64,000 nucleotides of DNA from Oligosphaera ethanolica (GCF_030814695.1 NZ_JAUSVL010000001.1:3508227-3572226); one strand, 5' to 3'. Counted from the stretch's first letter, positions 1 through 9,249 are shown. The notes: generated from the sequence alone by a model not told the origin. A program made the numbers and translations.

Positions 1-55
1 GGTAACGACTGGAAAAATTCGGGGCGGTGCCAAGGCTTGGCCGCATTGGGCGGCG

Positions 56-775
56 TTATTTGTTGTCCCAGTGATTTTTTTCGTGGCCGTATGCCCAGCC
101 GGCGGGTATTGGCCCATAGAATTCGCGCCAGTTGAGCCACTGGGCGTGGCCGTCGAGGAAGGCGGCGTTCATGCCGTTGTTATGGCGCGGTACGGCGCGG
201 CGGCGGTAGTCTTCGGCGGTATCGGTGCTACTGAGGTAGCTGCCGGTGCCGGTGAGTGTCGTTGGGGTTATCCATTGCCAGTGGACGGCGGTGGTGGTGG
301 GAATCCAGGTGGTGGGGTCGGTGTAGGTCTGGGTTTCGGGCGTGATGACCACCGCGTCGGCGAGGGTGGATGTGTAGGACGGGCTGGGGAAGGTGTTCAA
401 GGCATAATACTGGGCATTGCCAAGGACCGTGAACGTGCAGCCGTAGCCGCGGCCACTATAGCTGGACTTGGAGATAGTGGCTGATGGACAGATGGCGGCT
501 TTGGTGTCGGAGAGATAGCCGCCGCCGGTGATTAGGCTGAACCAGTAGGGCCGCGCGGTCGATGGCGACTGGTTATGGTAGCCGCAGGGGAGGCGGTCGT
601 CGTAGTCGCCAGTGTACATCATGATCGCCAGGGACAGCTGTTTGCAGTTTGACAGACAGGACGCCTGCCGGGCCTTCTCGCGTGCTTTGCTTAGAGCTGG
701 CAGGAGCATGGCGGCGAGAATGGCGATGATGGCGATGACGACCAGGAGCTCAATCAAGGTGAAGAAGCGTTTCAT
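56..775 (-). CDS. Pseudopilin-like secreted protein (prepilin-type N-terminal domain, H-X9-DG C-terminus)
   Basis: A 239-aa protein beginning [20 protein letters not shown], a class III (type IV pilin/type II secretion) signal: short basic N-terminus, FTLIE, then a hydrophobic helix of about 20 residues followed by [13 protein letters not shown]. The C-terminus holds the [17 protein letters not shown] stretch (H-x9-DG type) typical of the DUF1559-like pseudopilins that are heavily expanded in Lentisphaerota and Planctomycetes. The start at 775 was preferred over one 17 codons upstream because AGAAGGAAA lies about 8 nt before it and because it places the signal at the N-terminus. The canonical Gly at -1 of the cleavage site is absent, as is common in this phylum. 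Exact role unknown; presumably exported and membrane- or surface-anchored. First of three similar genes in a row on the same strand. Confidence 0.85.
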   Translation of the reverse strand: MKRFFTLIELLVVIAIIAILAAMLLPALSKAREKARQASCLSNCKQLSLAIMMYTGDYDDRLPCGYHNQSPSTARPYWFSLITGGGYLSDTKAAICPSATISKSSYSGRGYGCTFTVLGNAQYYALNTFPSPSYTSTLADAVVITPETQTYTDPTTWIPTTTAVHWQWITPTTLTGTGSYLSSTDTAEDYRRRAVPRHNNGMNAAFLDGHAQWLNWREFYGPIPAGWAYGHEKNHWDNK

Positions 776-865
776 GATGTGTGTTTCCTTCTCAGTAGAA
801 CGCTGCACGTACGACATTTCTGACATCTGCCTGTCAATATGGTATGTGGTGTGCCGATCCTTGCG

Positions 866-1558
866 TCAATGTTTGCCGCCAACAGCCCACCAGCATTCGT
901 TGCTGCTGCAGGGGATATTCACGCCTTTGTAGGAGCCGACGTGGCTGTCGCCGAAGGCGTAGTTGTCGGCGTTGCCGCCGTGCCGGTTGGCGTCGGCGGC
1001 GGCACTGCTGATGCCGCGGAAGTAGCCGGGGTCGTCAGATTCCCGGGCGATTTGGGTGCCGCCGTTGCTGACGCCATCGCCGAGCATAATGAATGACGAC
1101 GGCTGGGCGATTTCGCCGAGGTTGGTGCGGTTGGTGCCGTGAGAAATGGGCCGCGGTGCATTCATGCCATTGCTCCAGTGGACGGTGCTGATGGCATAGG
1201 CACCCTTGGCGCTGAGTTCGCCATTGACGACCTCGCCGGCGAGGGGCTCGGTGGCGTAATTGATGGTCGAGCTCGGGCAGTTGAAGACCTTGAGATCGCC
1301 AACACTGCTGGCGAGCAGCGCCCGCCAGGAGTAGCCTGCGGGATAGCTGTAGCCGTAGGCGGGAACGAGCTTGCCGTCTTCGGCGTCGGCGTAGACGATC
1401 ATGGCCATACCCAGCTGCTTGAGATTGCTTACGCAGGAGATTTGCCGGGCTTTTTCGCGGGCTTTGCTGAGGGCAGGTAGCAGCATGGCGGCCAGGATGG
1501 CGATGATGGCGATGACGACTAGGAGCTCGATCAGGGTGAAAAGGCCTGCTTTGCGCAT
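866..1558 (-). CDS. Pseudopilin-like secreted protein (prepilin-type N-terminal domain)
   Basis: A 230-aa protein starting [16 protein letters not shown]; here a Gly precedes LFTLIEL and could be the -1 residue for prepilin peptidase. The hydrophobic helix is followed by [16 protein letters not shown], then a divergent globular part, and a C-terminal [20 protein letters not shown] segment resembling the H-x9-DG end of this family. A strong ribosome binding site (GGAGGAAAATC) directly precedes the ATG at 1558. Apart from the N-terminal 45 residues it differs clearly from the neighbours at 56-775 and 1630-2298, so these are paralogues that have diverged and not a recent duplication. Function unknown; likely secreted or membrane anchored. 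Confidence 0.85.
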   Translation of the reverse strand: MRKAGLFTLIELLVVIAIIAILAAMLLPALSKAREKARQISCVSNLKQLGMAMIVYADAEDGKLVPAYGYSYPAGYSWRALLASSVGDLKVFNCPSSTINYATEPLAGEVVNGELSAKGAYAISTVHWSNGMNAPRPISHGTNRTNLGEIAQPSSFIMLGDGVSNGGTQIARESDDPGYFRGISSAAADANRHGGNADNYAFGDSHVGSYKGVNIPCSSNECWWAVGGKH

Positions 1559-1629
1559 GATTTTCCTCCGGTTATTTAGGCGGCCGGTGCTTCCCAGCGG
1601 CTGCTGCGGCAGACTGCTTGCGCGGTCGG

Positions 1630-2298
1630 TTAGTTATGGATGACGCGCATATATTTGTCGTAAGGACTCTGAATGTAATAGAAGGATTTGGTGGCTTGTG
1701 AGGTGACGTGGCCATCAATCCAGCCGACATTGCAGAGGCCGTTGTGCAGACCACGCGGGCGGCCATTCCAAGCGGCGTCGCCGGATTCGGGGTTTTCGCT
1801 GGCGTCATTGGCGGGCAGTGCGGCCATGTATGTGGAATTGTTGGTGAGCTGCTGGTCCCAGCCCGGGCTGCCGGTGGTGGGGTTGACCTTGCGGACATCG
1901 CTGAAGATGACGGATTCGCTGGGGCGGTTGAACTGGCCGAGGGCCTTGTTGCCGGCGTAAACGGCGTAGCCGTAGGTGACCGTGCCTGGTTTTTGGGCCG
2001 AAGAAGGGCAGGTGAGGGTTTTGAGATCGCCAATGTGGTCTTTGAGGGTGTAGGTGAAGATGATGCGGTGAATGCCGTCGGCGAGTTTGTAATAACGCAC
2101 GGGCAGCATGTCATCGTGTTCCTGGGTGTAGATGGCCAGGGCCAGGCCGATCTGCTTACAGTTGCTGGCGCAGGAAATCTGCCTGGCTTTTTCGCGGGCT
2201 TTGCTTAGCGCCGGGAGGAGCATGGCGGCCAGAATGGCGATGATGGCGATGACGACCAGGAGCTCGATCAGCGTGAAGCGAAGTGTCTTGACCCACAT
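1630..2298 (-). CDS. Pseudopilin-like secreted protein (prepilin-type N-terminal domain)
   Basis: A 222-aa protein starting [20 protein letters not shown]. The open frame extends 58 codons further upstream, but AAGGAGGACACC sits just before the ATG at 2298 and a good promoter lies inside the putative extension, so the short form is chosen. After the membrane helix come [19 protein letters not shown] and a C-terminal [12 protein letters not shown], the usual DGH end of these proteins. Expression probably comes from the promoter at 2360-2388 and may continue into the two downstream paralogues, which are separated by 71 and 90 bp. Role unknown; family members are exported pseudopilin-like proteins. 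Confidence 0.85.
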   Translation of the reverse strand: MWVKTLRFTLIELLVVIAIIAILAAMLLPALSKAREKARQISCASNCKQIGLALAIYTQEHDDMLPVRYYKLADGIHRIIFTYTLKDHIGDLKTLTCPSSAQKPGTVTYGYAVYAGNKALGQFNRPSESVIFSDVRKVNPTTGSPGWDQQLTNNSTYMAALPANDASENPESGDAAWNGRPRGLHNGLCNVGWIDGHVTSQATKSFYYIQSPYDKYMRVIHN

Positions 2299-2359
2299 GG
2301 TGTCCTCCTTGGCTATACGTTGGTTAGTAAAAGAAGCCGTAAAATGACTGCCGAGGGCC

Positions 2360-2388
2360 ATTATAACCCCCGGCTTGAAAAAAAACAA
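2360..2388 (-). promoter_or_regulatory. Sigma70-type promoter for the pseudopilin gene at 1630-2298
   Basis: On the minus strand TTGTTT (2383-2388) is separated by exactly 17 bp from a perfect TATAAT (2360-2365), about 62 bp upstream of the start codon at 2298. The -35 region lies in an A8/T8 tract flanked by CTTG/CAAG, giving a small inverted repeat that might bind a regulator. Sequence-based prediction only. Confidence 0.6.
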
Positions 2389-2431
2389 GGCCGGCGTGAA
2401 AATCACGACGGTCGGGGCGGCGGGATGGAAT

Positions 2432-2485
2432 GCTGGCCGCAAGCGGCCAGCCACGGGACGGCGGCCAGCCACGGGACGGCGGCAC
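2432..2485 (-). repeat. Hairpin plus 18-bp direct repeat downstream of dnaB
   Basis: Reading on the minus strand just after the dnaB stop there are two adjacent copies of an 18-bp unit (CCGCCGTCCCGTGGCTGG), followed by the perfect palindrome GCTGGCCGCTTGCGGCCAGC (2432-2451). It may act as a 3' mRNA hairpin or a weak terminator for dnaB; no T-tract follows directly. Confidence 0.45.
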
Positions 2486-2505
2486 CGTTCTGAGGTGTTG
2501 GGTTA

Positions 2506-3924
2506 CTACTGATCGGGGATATCGGCTTCGCTGATGCGCGATTTATTTTCGAAGCGGGTGAAGCGTGGGAAGAAGAGCAGCTCCTGGGTGCCGGTGGAGC
2601 CGTTACGGTTTTTAGCGATGATGAGTTCGGCGTCGAGTCCGGCGCCGTCGTCTTCTTTCTGGCTGAGTTGTTTTTCGCGTTCGCGGTGGAGGATAGCGAC
2701 GACGTCGGCGTCCTGCTCGATGGCGCCGGATTCGCGCAGGTGGCTGAGTTTGGGTTTTTCGCCTTGTTCGGCCTGGCGGTTGAGCTGGGCAAGGACGACG
2801 ACGGGCACGCTGAGTTCCTTAGCCATGGCCTTGAGGGCGCCGGAGATTTGCGACACTTCGTTTTCGCGGCTGGCGTTGCGGTTGGTATGGGCGCGGACGA
2901 GCTGGAGGTAGTCGATGAAGATGGCTTTGACGCCGTGTTTGTTGCTCATGCGGCGGGCCTTGGCGCGCAGTTCGAGGATGTCGATGGCGCCGGTGTCGTC
3001 GATGACGATATTGGCTTTGCGGAGCATATCGCAGGCGCGGAGGGTGTCCATCCAGCCGGAATTGGAGAGGGTCTTGTTGCGGAATTCGCTAAGGCTGACG
3101 CGAGCGGTGCTGCAGATGAGTCGCAGGACCAGTTGCTGGGCGGGCATTTCCAGGCTGAAGAAGCCGATGGGCACGGGCTTGGCGCCCATAGCGATATTGG
3201 CGGCGATATTCAGGGCCAGGGCGGTCTTGCCGATGGAGGGGCGAGCGGCGAGGACGAAGAGATCGCCGGGGCGCAGGCCGCTGATCATGCGGTCGACTTC
3301 ATAGCCGGTGGAGAGGCCGAGCACGTCGGGATTGCCGTCGATGAGTTTTTCCAGGTAGGTCACGGCGTCTTCGACGAGGGGTTGGATGGTCAGCAGGTCT
3401 TTGCTTTCGTTCATGCCGCTGACTTCGAAGATGCGCTGTTCGATGCCGTCGAGGAGCTGATGGACGTCCTCATCGCAGTCATAGCAGTGGATAATGGTGT
3501 CGGTGCAGGTGCTGATGATGCGGCGCAGGACGGCGTTCTGGCGGACGATGTCGAGGTAGTGGTCGATATTGGCGGCGGTGGGGACGCTGTCCATGAGCTG
3601 GACGATGTAGGAGCGCCCGCCGACCTCTTCGAGGCGGCCGCTGCGTTCGAGGTGGTCGGCCAGAATCACCGGGTCCATGCTGGCGTTGCCTTTGTCGGCG
3701 CTTAGCGCGAGCATGGCGTCAAAGATGATCTGGTGGGCCGGGCGGTAGAAGGCGCCTTCAAATTTGAGGCTAGAGAAGGCCGCCGTCGCCGCGTCCGGCG
3801 AGATCATCATGGCGCCGAGGACGGCGATTTCAGCCTCGGGGTTGTGGGGTTTGGGGCGGTCGAGATTGAGGAGGGACACCGTCGTGGCGGGCGTCGTCGC
3901 GTGGTCGTTGCTGGGGCTGGGCAT
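2506..3924 (-). CDS. dnaB: Replicative DNA helicase DnaB
   Basis: A 472-aa protein of normal DnaB length. The N-terminal domain (residues about 25-130, starting at PHNPEAEIAVLGAM) is the DnaG-interacting helical domain. The RecA-like C-terminal domain carries Walker A ARPSIGKTALA (227-237), the FFSLEM motif, Walker B-type IFIDYLQLV, and the H4-loop region ending with LRESGAIEQDADVVAILHRE, including the conserved SGAIEQDAD and Q/R residues. It unwinds DNA at the replication fork as a hexamer. The gene follows the rplI terminator (4021-4053), so although it keeps the classical rpsF-ssb-rpsR-rplI-dnaB order it probably also uses a promoter in the 160 bp upstream. The ribosome binding site is weak. 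Confidence 0.97.
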   Translation of the reverse strand: MPSPSNDHATTPATTVSLLNLDRPKPHNPEAEIAVLGAMMISPDAATAAFSSLKFEGAFYRPAHQIIFDAMLALSADKGNASMDPVILADHLERSGRLEEVGGRSYIVQLMDSVPTAANIDHYLDIVRQNAVLRRIISTCTDTIIHCYDCDEDVHQLLDGIEQRIFEVSGMNESKDLLTIQPLVEDAVTYLEKLIDGNPDVLGLSTGYEVDRMISGLRPGDLFVLAARPSIGKTALALNIAANIAMGAKPVPIGFFSLEMPAQQLVLRLICSTARVSLSEFRNKTLSNSGWMDTLRACDMLRKANIVIDDTGAIDILELRAKARRMSNKHGVKAIFIDYLQLVRAHTNRNASRENEVSQISGALKAMAKELSVPVVVLAQLNRQAEQGEKPKLSHLRESGAIEQDADVVAILHREREKQLSQKEDDGAGLDAELIIAKNRNGSTGTQELLFFPRFTRFENKSRISEADIPDQ

Positions 3925-4020
3925 GGTCGGCTACTCTCTTGCGGAAGGATATGACGGTGGTGGCGCGCGGCGCGGCTGCGCGCGGGGGGCAATGATGACA
4001 ATCTACCCCGCTATTGCGGC

Positions 4021-4053
4021 AAAAAAAGGCCGCGCAAGTGAATGCGCGGCCTT
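4021..4053 (-). terminator. Rho-independent terminator after rplI
   Basis: On the minus strand AAGGCCGCGC pairs with GCGCGGCCTT across an 8-nt loop and is followed by a run of seven T. It lies 33 bp after the rplI stop codon and separates the ribosomal-protein genes from dnaB. Confidence 0.85.
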
Positions 4054-4085
4054 GACGTCACAGCAGGTCTTTGACCTGCATGAAC

Positions 4086-4556
4086 TTAGTTGTCAGCTTT
4101 TTTTTCGTCGGCACGGACGACTTTGACGCTGACGGTCCCACGCACATCGGCGTGGAGTCGGATGGCGACGCTGTGTGAGCCGAGTTCGCGGATGGGCTCG
4201 GGCAGGACGATGTCACTGCGGTCGATGTCCATGCCCTGGGCGGCGAGGGCGTCGCTGATCTGGCTGACGCCGACGGAGCCGTAGAGCTTGTCGTTTTCGC
4301 CGGCGGCGACGGCGATGGTCAGCAGGAGCTTGCTGATCTTGTCGGCCATGGCCTTGGCGACATTGACGCGTTCTTCGTGTTCCTGCTGCAGGCGGAGCTT
4401 CTTGGCCTCAATGCGTTTGAGGGCGCCGGAGGTGATCGCTTCGGCGAGCTTGCGCGGCAGCAGGAAATTGCGGGCATAGCCCTCGCTGACGTGGACTTCG
4501 TCGCCGATGCGGCCGAGGTCCTGGACATCTTCCAAAAGGATAAGTTGTACTGACAT
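4086..4556 (-). CDS. rplI: 50S ribosomal protein L9
   Basis: A 156-aa protein with the L9 N-terminal RNA-binding domain: VQLILLEDVQDLGRIGDEVHVSEGYARNFLLPRKLA, ending in the conserved RNFLxPxxxA signature, followed by the long connecting helix (ALKRIEAKKLRLQQEHEERV) and a C-terminal domain. It binds 23S rRNA near the L1 stalk and helps maintain reading frame. AAGGAACTC precedes the ATG at 4556. Located directly downstream of rpsR in the conserved rpsF-ssb-rpsR-rplI order, and followed by a strong terminator. Confidence 0.96.
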   Translation of the reverse strand: MSVQLILLEDVQDLGRIGDEVHVSEGYARNFLLPRKLAEAITSGALKRIEAKKLRLQQEHEERVNVAKAMADKISKLLLTIAVAAGENDKLYGSVGVSQISDALAAQGMDIDRSDIVLPEPIRELGSHSVAIRLHADVRGTVSVKVVRADEKKADN

Positions 4557-4581
4557 GGTGTTGAGTTCCTTTCCGGCTTGA

Positions 4582-4812
4582 TCAGAGAACCAGCGCCAGG
4601 ATCCGGGCGCGTTTTACGGCTGCGGTCAGGAGCTGCTGGTGTTTGTAGCAGTTGCCGGTGATGCGGCGGGGCAGAATCTTGCCGCCTTCGGTCTGGTAGC
4701 GGCGAAGCAGTTCGACATCTTTGAAGTCGATGTGGAAGATTTTGTTTTCGCAGAGGCGGCAGACTTTTTGCCGGACGATTTTGCGGCGGCGTCTCGGTTT
4801 GGTGGTTTTCAT
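4582..4812 (-). CDS. rpsR: 30S ribosomal protein S18
   Basis: A 76-aa protein beginning [20 protein letters not shown]. The conserved core includes [43 protein letters not shown], matching S18, the partner of S6 on the platform of the small subunit. The longer open frame upstream (to 4998) is rejected because GAGGAGTCTATC precedes the ATG at 4812 and the extension overlaps ssb out of frame. Cysteines near the N-terminus (CRLC) resemble the zinc-binding form of S18. It is 73 nt downstream of ssb. Confidence 0.95.
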   Translation of the reverse strand: MKTTKPRRRRKIVRQKVCRLCENKIFHIDFKDVELLRRYQTEGGKILPRRITGNCYKHQQLLTAAVKRARILALVL

Positions 4813-4885
4813 GATAGACTCCTCAAGTAGCTGGGTATCGCCGGGTGGCGTTGTGCAAAAGTGCAGAAATGAATGGTCGTCGAAA

Positions 4886-5410
4886 TCAGAAAGGCATGGT
4901 GGTGCCGGGGTCTTCGGGCAGGGGCTCGAAGGCTGGCATGCTCGCCGGCGGCTGCTGTTGCCAAGCGTTGGCGGGCGCCCTTGCTGGTGCAGGCGCACCG
5001 TAGGGTGCGGGGGCGGCCGGCGGCTGGAACGGGGTGTTTTGCTGGCTGCCGTCTTCGGCGTAGTTGGCGCCCTGTCCAGGCGCGCCCATGAGCTGAAGAC
5101 GTTCGGTCGTGACGCTCAGCCGGCTGCGTTTCTTGCCGGTTTCGCGGTCGTCCCACTGATCAAAGCGCAGGCGGCCTTCGATGAAGACCGGCGAGCCTTT
5201 GCGGAGGTAGGTGCTGGCGACTTCCGCCTGGCGGCCCCAAGTCTCCACGTCAACAAAACAGACTTCCTCGCGAGTTTCGCCACGGGCATTGGCGAAGGAG
5301 CGGTTCATGGCCAGTCCCATGGTCACAACGGTCTGGCCGCCGGGGAGTTGCCGGACTTCCGGGTCACGGGTCAAATTACCGAGCAGATAGACTTTGTTGA
5401 GACTAGGCAT
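4886..5410 (-). CDS. ssb: Single-stranded DNA-binding protein
   Basis: A 174-aa protein with an N-terminal OB fold (residues 1-110): [20 protein letters not shown], then [30 protein letters not shown], typical SSB strands. The tail (about 115-165) is proline/alanine/glutamine-rich and disordered, ending in GTTMPF, a version of the acidic-PF tip that binds partner proteins; an acidic stretch (LPEDPG) lies just before it. It protects ssDNA during replication and repair. Located between rpsF (44 nt upstream) and rpsR, the standard arrangement; GGAG lies before the ATG. Confidence 0.96.
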   Translation of the reverse strand: MPSLNKVYLLGNLTRDPEVRQLPGGQTVVTMGLAMNRSFANARGETREEVCFVDVETWGRQAEVASTYLRKGSPVFIEGRLRFDQWDDRETGKKRSRLSVTTERLQLMGAPGQGANYAEDGSQQNTPFQPPAAPAPYGAPAPARAPANAWQQQPPASMPAFEPLPEDPGTTMPF

Positions 5411-5453
5411 AGCGTGGCTCCTTTAACGGTCGTGCCTTGGCGGCGGTGCTGGG

Positions 5454-5849
5454 TCAGCGGCCGCGGCTGGGGCGTTCGTCGCGATCGTAGCTGTCCTGGA
5501 AGCCTTCTTCACGGAAGAGGCGGTCGTGCTCATCGCGGGGCTTGAAGACATCGTCGTCCTGGCCGTCGGTATAGAGGAAAGTGGCCATGCGGAGGACGGT
5601 GGCGTTCAGGCTGTATTTTTCATGAATTTGAGCGACGGCGCTTTCGGGCAGTTCGAGGACATAGTCCCAGTAGACGCCGGCCTTGATTTTGCCGATGGGG
5701 CGGGCGAAGGCGCGTCTTTCCAGGCATTTGACGCGGGTGACATTGCCACCGATTTCTTTGAGGAAGGTCTCGACGCCTTGCGAGAAGACCTCACCATTTC
5801 CTTCGATCTTGCGGGGATCGAGGATGAATACTGCTTCATACTTTGTCAA
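5454..5849 (-). CDS. rpsF: 30S ribosomal protein S6, probable TTG start
   Basis: About 131 aa. The core KYEAVFILDPRKIEGNGEV, LERRAFARPIGKIKAGVYWDYV and LPESAVAQIHEKYSLNATVLRMATF matches S6, with a charged arginine-rich C-terminal tail (DRDERPSRGR). An ATG exists at 5876, but AAGGAGAA lies nine nt before a TTG at 5849 that puts the conserved TKYEAVF at the N-terminus, so TTG is chosen. This start overlaps the 3' end of pth by 14 bp, implying translational coupling. S6 pairs with S18, encoded two genes downstream. Confidence 0.9.
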   Translation of the reverse strand: MTKYEAVFILDPRKIEGNGEVFSQGVETFLKEIGGNVTRVKCLERRAFARPIGKIKAGVYWDYVLELPESAVAQIHEKYSLNATVLRMATFLYTDGQDDDVFKPRDEHDRLFREEGFQDSYDRDERPSRGR

Positions 5850-6504
5850 CGTCAGTTTCTCCTTGCACAATGGCATTGATGTTGTCCGCAGACCATGCGT
5901 TGCAGCGGTTCATGGCGATGTCGAGGCCTTCTTGACAGGCTAGGGCGACCATGTTGGCTGCTGCGGTGACGACTTGTGCCACCGTTGTTTTTTCTGCGGA
6001 AGTCCAGGGCGCCAGCACATAATCAATGATGTCGGTGTCCGTGGACTGCGGTCTCCCAATACCAACCCGGAGTCGCGGGATATTTTGCGACGCCAGCTCC
6101 TGAATGATCGATGCGAGGCCTTTTTGGCCGCCGCTGCTGCCGGTTTTGCGCAAGCGTAGGCGGCCGAGAGGCAGGTCAAGGCAATCGCAGACGACCAGCA
6201 TATTGCTTGGGGAGACAGCGACATGCTGGGCGACCGAGCTCACCGCTTCGCCACTGCTGTTCATGAAGGTCATTGGCTTGAGCAGCAAGAGCTGCCGTGG
6301 GCCGATGTCCACCAGGAAGAGCTGGCCGTTATCAGGCTGCCATGGTGCTGGCTGGTGCCGGTGGCATGCCAGCAGCCGTTCGGCGACCAGGAAGCCGGCG
6401 TTGTGCCGGGTATCTTGGTAACGGCTGCCGGGGTTTCCCAGGCAGACCAGCAGCTGCAGCGGTGACACGGGCAGCGCAGGGGTTGGGGCGGTGAGTCCTG
6501 ACAT
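5836..6504 (-). CDS. pth: Peptidyl-tRNA hydrolase
   Basis: A 222-aa protein of normal Pth length. Seen: LLVCLGNPGSRYQDTRHNAGF with the substrate-binding Asn and the catalytic His of the family, LLKPMTFMNSSGEAV with the conserved Asn, and VVCDCLDLPLGRLRL retaining the Asp that activates the His. The usual GGHNG motif reads GGQKG, so the fourth conserved Asn is replaced by Lys. It releases peptides from peptidyl-tRNAs that drop off ribosomes. Start at 6504 (MSGLTAPTP) chosen because the 104-codon upstream extension overlaps rplY in another frame. Overlaps rpsF by 14 bp; rplY lies 94 bp upstream, the common rplY-pth pairing. Confidence 0.93.
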   Translation of the reverse strand: MSGLTAPTPALPVSPLQLLVCLGNPGSRYQDTRHNAGFLVAERLLACHRHQPAPWQPDNGQLFLVDIGPRQLLLLKPMTFMNSSGEAVSSVAQHVAVSPSNMLVVCDCLDLPLGRLRLRKTGSSGGQKGLASIIQELASQNIPRLRVGIGRPQSTDTDIIDYVLAPWTSAEKTTVAQVVTAAANMVALACQEGLDIAMNRCNAWSADNINAIVQGETDVDKV

Positions 6505-6598
6505 CAGGAAAATGTAAACGATAGTCAATACGTAGCGGGTAATCAAAGAGCCATGGCCCGCGCGGCGATGAAAGCCGGCGGCGGGCCGGGGGGGCAGC

Positions 6599-7231
6599 TT
6601 ATTCGGCGTCGCTCTTCTTTGTATCGGCGGCAGGAGCGGCGGCCTCTTCGCCTTCAGCGGCGGCGGTTTCTTCGACTTCCTGGACCTTCGGTGCGCGGAC
6701 GTTGAAGACGACTTGGTCGGCGGCGACATCGGTGCTGACGCCTTCGGGGAAGACCAGGTTACGCACGTGCAGGGCCTCGTCGAGATTGAGGGCGCTGACG
6801 TCGGCCTTGATGACATCCGGGATGTTCATGGGCAGTGACTTGACTTCAATTTCCATCATGACCTGTTCCAACTGGCCGCCCTGGCGGGTACCGGCCGGTT
6901 CGCCAACGCTGACGAGCGGTACGAGGGTGAACACGACCTCGTCGGTGCGCACTTCCTGGAAATCGATATGGAGGATTTTATTGCTAATGGGGTGGCGCTG
7001 GAACGTTTTGAGGACGGTGGTTTTCTTGTCGCTGCCGTTGATGACGAGTTCGACAATACCGCTGTGGTGGAGGACCTGCTCGCTGTCTTCGGCCTTGATG
7101 GTCATTGAGGTGGCGGCGGCGCCATGGCCATAGGTGACGACGGGAATGAGGTTGGCACTGCGGAGGCGGCGGGCGGGGCCCTTGCCTAAGCCATCGCGCT
7201 TCGTTGCAGTGATGCTAAGTGACTTGCTCAT
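6599..7231 (-). CDS. rplY: 50S ribosomal protein L25 (general stress protein CTC form)
   Basis: A 210-aa protein. The N-terminal L25 domain (residues 1-95) begins MSKSLSITATKRDGLGKGPA and binds 5S rRNA; it is followed by the TL5/CTC-type beta domain (about 95-185) and a low-complexity acidic tail rich in E and A ending KKSDAE. AGAAGGACAC precedes the ATG at 7231, which removes 35 codons of the longer open frame. It is the first gene of the minus-strand cluster rplY-pth-rpsF-ssb-rpsR-rplI. The acidic tail is longer than in E. coli-type L25, which lacks both the tail and the C-terminal domain. Confidence 0.94.
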   Translation of the reverse strand: MSKSLSITATKRDGLGKGPARRLRSANLIPVVTYGHGAAATSMTIKAEDSEQVLHHSGIVELVINGSDKKTTVLKTFQRHPISNKILHIDFQEVRTDEVVFTLVPLVSVGEPAGTRQGGQLEQVMMEIEVKSLPMNIPDVIKADVSALNLDEALHVRNLVFPEGVSTDVAADQVVFNVRAPKVQEVEETAAAEGEEAAAPAADTKKSDAE

Positions 7232-7422
7232 GGTTGCTTGTGTCCTTCTGTTTTCGTTCTCGACATGCTGCCGTATAATGAAAATGTACAAGTGAAATGA
7301 TGCTGTGAAACGACAAATATAACGCCGCCTTGGCAACTCTGCCAGAAAGAGGACAGAAAATCAGCGCCGCCGGGGCTTTATGCGGGGCGTCGGCGGCGGG
7401 GGTGTTGTTTGCCGGGCTGGTT

Positions 7423-9249
7423 TTATTCGACGGTGACGCTTTTGGCCAGGTTACGGGGTTGGTCGATGGGGCAGCCGCGGAATTTGGCGAAGTAGTAGGC
7501 GAAGAGCTGAAGGGCGACGATGGTGGTCAGGGGGGCGACGTAGCGGGAGCTCATGGGCACGCGGATGATGTCGTCGGCGAGCTCGTCGGCCGTGTGGTCG
7601 TCGCCGCTGACGACGGCGATGACGGGGGCGTGGCGGGCGAGGCATTCGCGGATGTTGCCGATCATCTTGTCTTGCCCGGGCACGGCATTGGCCATAGCGA
7701 CGACGGGGACGTTTTCTTCCAGGAGGGCGATGGAGCCGTGTTTGAGTTCGGCGGCGTGGTAGCCTTCGGCGTGGACGTAGCTGATTTCCTTGAGTTTGAG
7801 GGCGCCTTCGAGGGCGGTGGGGTAGAGGTAGCCGCGGCCGATGTAGAAGAAATTGTCGGCCTTGACATATTTGGCGGCGATGCGTTCGATGACGGGCGCT
7901 TGTTTGAGGACTTGACGGATAAGGTCGGGGATGCTGGCGATTTCCTTGAGCAGTTCAGCGCCCTGTTCGCGGCCGAGGTGGCGGTTGCGTCCGAACATGA
8001 CGGCGAGCATGAGCAGCGCGGTGACCTGGCAGGTGAAGCCCTTGGTGGAGGCCACGCTGATTTCCGGGCCGGCGTGGAGGTAGACACCACGGCCGGCTTC
8101 GCGGGCGATGGTTGAGCCGACGACGTTGCAGATGGCGGCGACGGTGGCGCCCTTGTTGGTCGCTTCGCGGACGGCGGCGAGGGTATCGGCGGTTTCGCCG
8201 GACTGGCTGATGGGCAGCACGAGGGTGTCTGGGGTGATGATGGGATTGCGGTAGCGGAATTCAGCGGCCTGTTCGACCTCGGTGGGGATGCGGGCGATTT
8301 CCTCAAAGTAGTATTCGCCGACCCAGCCGGCGTGCATGCTGCTGCCGCAGCCGGCGATGACGATGCGGTTGATTTTGGCCATGTCGTGCGGGGTCATATT
8401 GAGGCCGCCGAGGCGGGTGCTGTCCAGCTGGTGATTGAGGCGGCCGCGGATGGTATTGCCAATGGCGTCGGGCTGCTCGTGGATTTCCTTGAGCATGAAA
8501 TGCTCGTAGCTGCCCTTGCCGGTGGCTTCGACGTCCCAGTCGATGGTGGCTACGCGCTTTTCGATGGGGACATTGTCGAGGTTGCACATTTCGACCTTGT
8601 CGCTGCTGAGGATGGCCATTTCGCCGTCGTTGAGGTAGCTGACCTCGCGGGTGTAGGGGACGAGGGCGGTGATGTCGCTGGCGACGAGATTGCAGCCGTT
8701 GCCGAAGCCGATGACGATGGGGCTGCCATAGCGGGCGACGACGATGACCCCAGGGTCGTAGATGGACGTGATGGCCAGGCCGTAGGTGCCGGAGACTTTG
8801 CTTAGGGCCTGGGTCACCGCCTTGCAGAAATCGCCCTGGTAGAATTCGGCGATGAGCTGTGGGATGACCTCGCTGTCGGTGTCGGAACTGAAGCGGTGGC
8901 CCTGCGCCTCGAGCTTCTTGCGCAGGCAGGCGTAGTTATCGATAATGCCGTTGTGGACGACGGCGAACTGCTTTTTGTCGTCGGTGTGTGGGTGGGCATT
9001 TGCTTCGGAGGGGGCGCCGTGGGTGGCCCAGCGGGTGTGAGCGATACCACAGTGTTCCGTGGGCAGCCCCAGCTCTTTCACTCGGTCTTCCAGGGTGCGG
9101 ACTTTGCCGACGGTGCGGATGACGTTGAGGCTCTTGTCGGCCAGACAGATGCCGGCGGAATCATAGCCGCGGTATTCCAAGCGTTTGAGGCCGTCGATGA
9201 GAATGGGGGTGGCCGTCTTCGGGCCGGTGTAGCCAACAATGCCGCACAT
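7423..9249 (-). CDS. glmS: Glutamine-fructose-6-phosphate aminotransferase (isomerizing)
   Basis: A 608-aa protein of standard GlmS length. MCGIVGYTG gives the Ntn-type Cys2 nucleophile; the glutaminase domain (1-240) also shows AHTRWATHG and the HNGIIDN loop. Two SIS domains follow (about 290-600) with GCGSSMHAG, LPISQSGETADT, VASTKGFTCQV, LGRGYLYPTALEGALKLKE and HAEGYHAAELKHG, and the C-terminal tail ends LAKSVTVE. It makes glucosamine-6-phosphate from fructose-6-phosphate and glutamine, the first step to UDP-GlcNAc for peptidoglycan and lipid A. GGAGACAGCC precedes the ATG. It lies upstream of rplY with a 190-bp gap; no terminator is obvious there. Confidence 0.97.
   Translation of the reverse strand: MCGIVGYTGPKTATPILIDGLKRLEYRGYDSAGICLADKSLNVIRTVGKVRTLEDRVKELGLPTEHCGIAHTRWATHGAPSEANAHPHTDDKKQFAVVHNGIIDNYACLRKKLEAQGHRFSSDTDSEVIPQLIAEFYQGDFCKAVTQALSKVSGTYGLAITSIYDPGVIVVARYGSPIVIGFGNGCNLVASDITALVPYTREVSYLNDGEMAILSSDKVEMCNLDNVPIEKRVATIDWDVEATGKGSYEHFMLKEIHEQPDAIGNTIRGRLNHQLDSTRLGGLNMTPHDMAKINRIVIAGCGSSMHAGWVGEYYFEEIARIPTEVEQAAEFRYRNPIITPDTLVLPISQSGETADTLAAVREATNKGATVAAICNVVGSTIAREAGRGVYLHAGPEISVASTKGFTCQVTALLMLAVMFGRNRHLGREQGAELLKEIASIPDLIRQVLKQAPVIERIAAKYVKADNFFYIGRGYLYPTALEGALKLKEISYVHAEGYHAAELKHGSIALLEENVPVVAMANAVPGQDKMIGNIRECLARHAPVIAVVSGDDHTADELADDIIRVPMSSRYVAPLTTIVALQLFAYYFAKFRGCPIDQPRNLAKSVTVE

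Noticed and set aside
1..55. Leftmost bases as part of another gene
   Set aside because: Too short to judge; only the region downstream of the first pseudopilin gene is visible.
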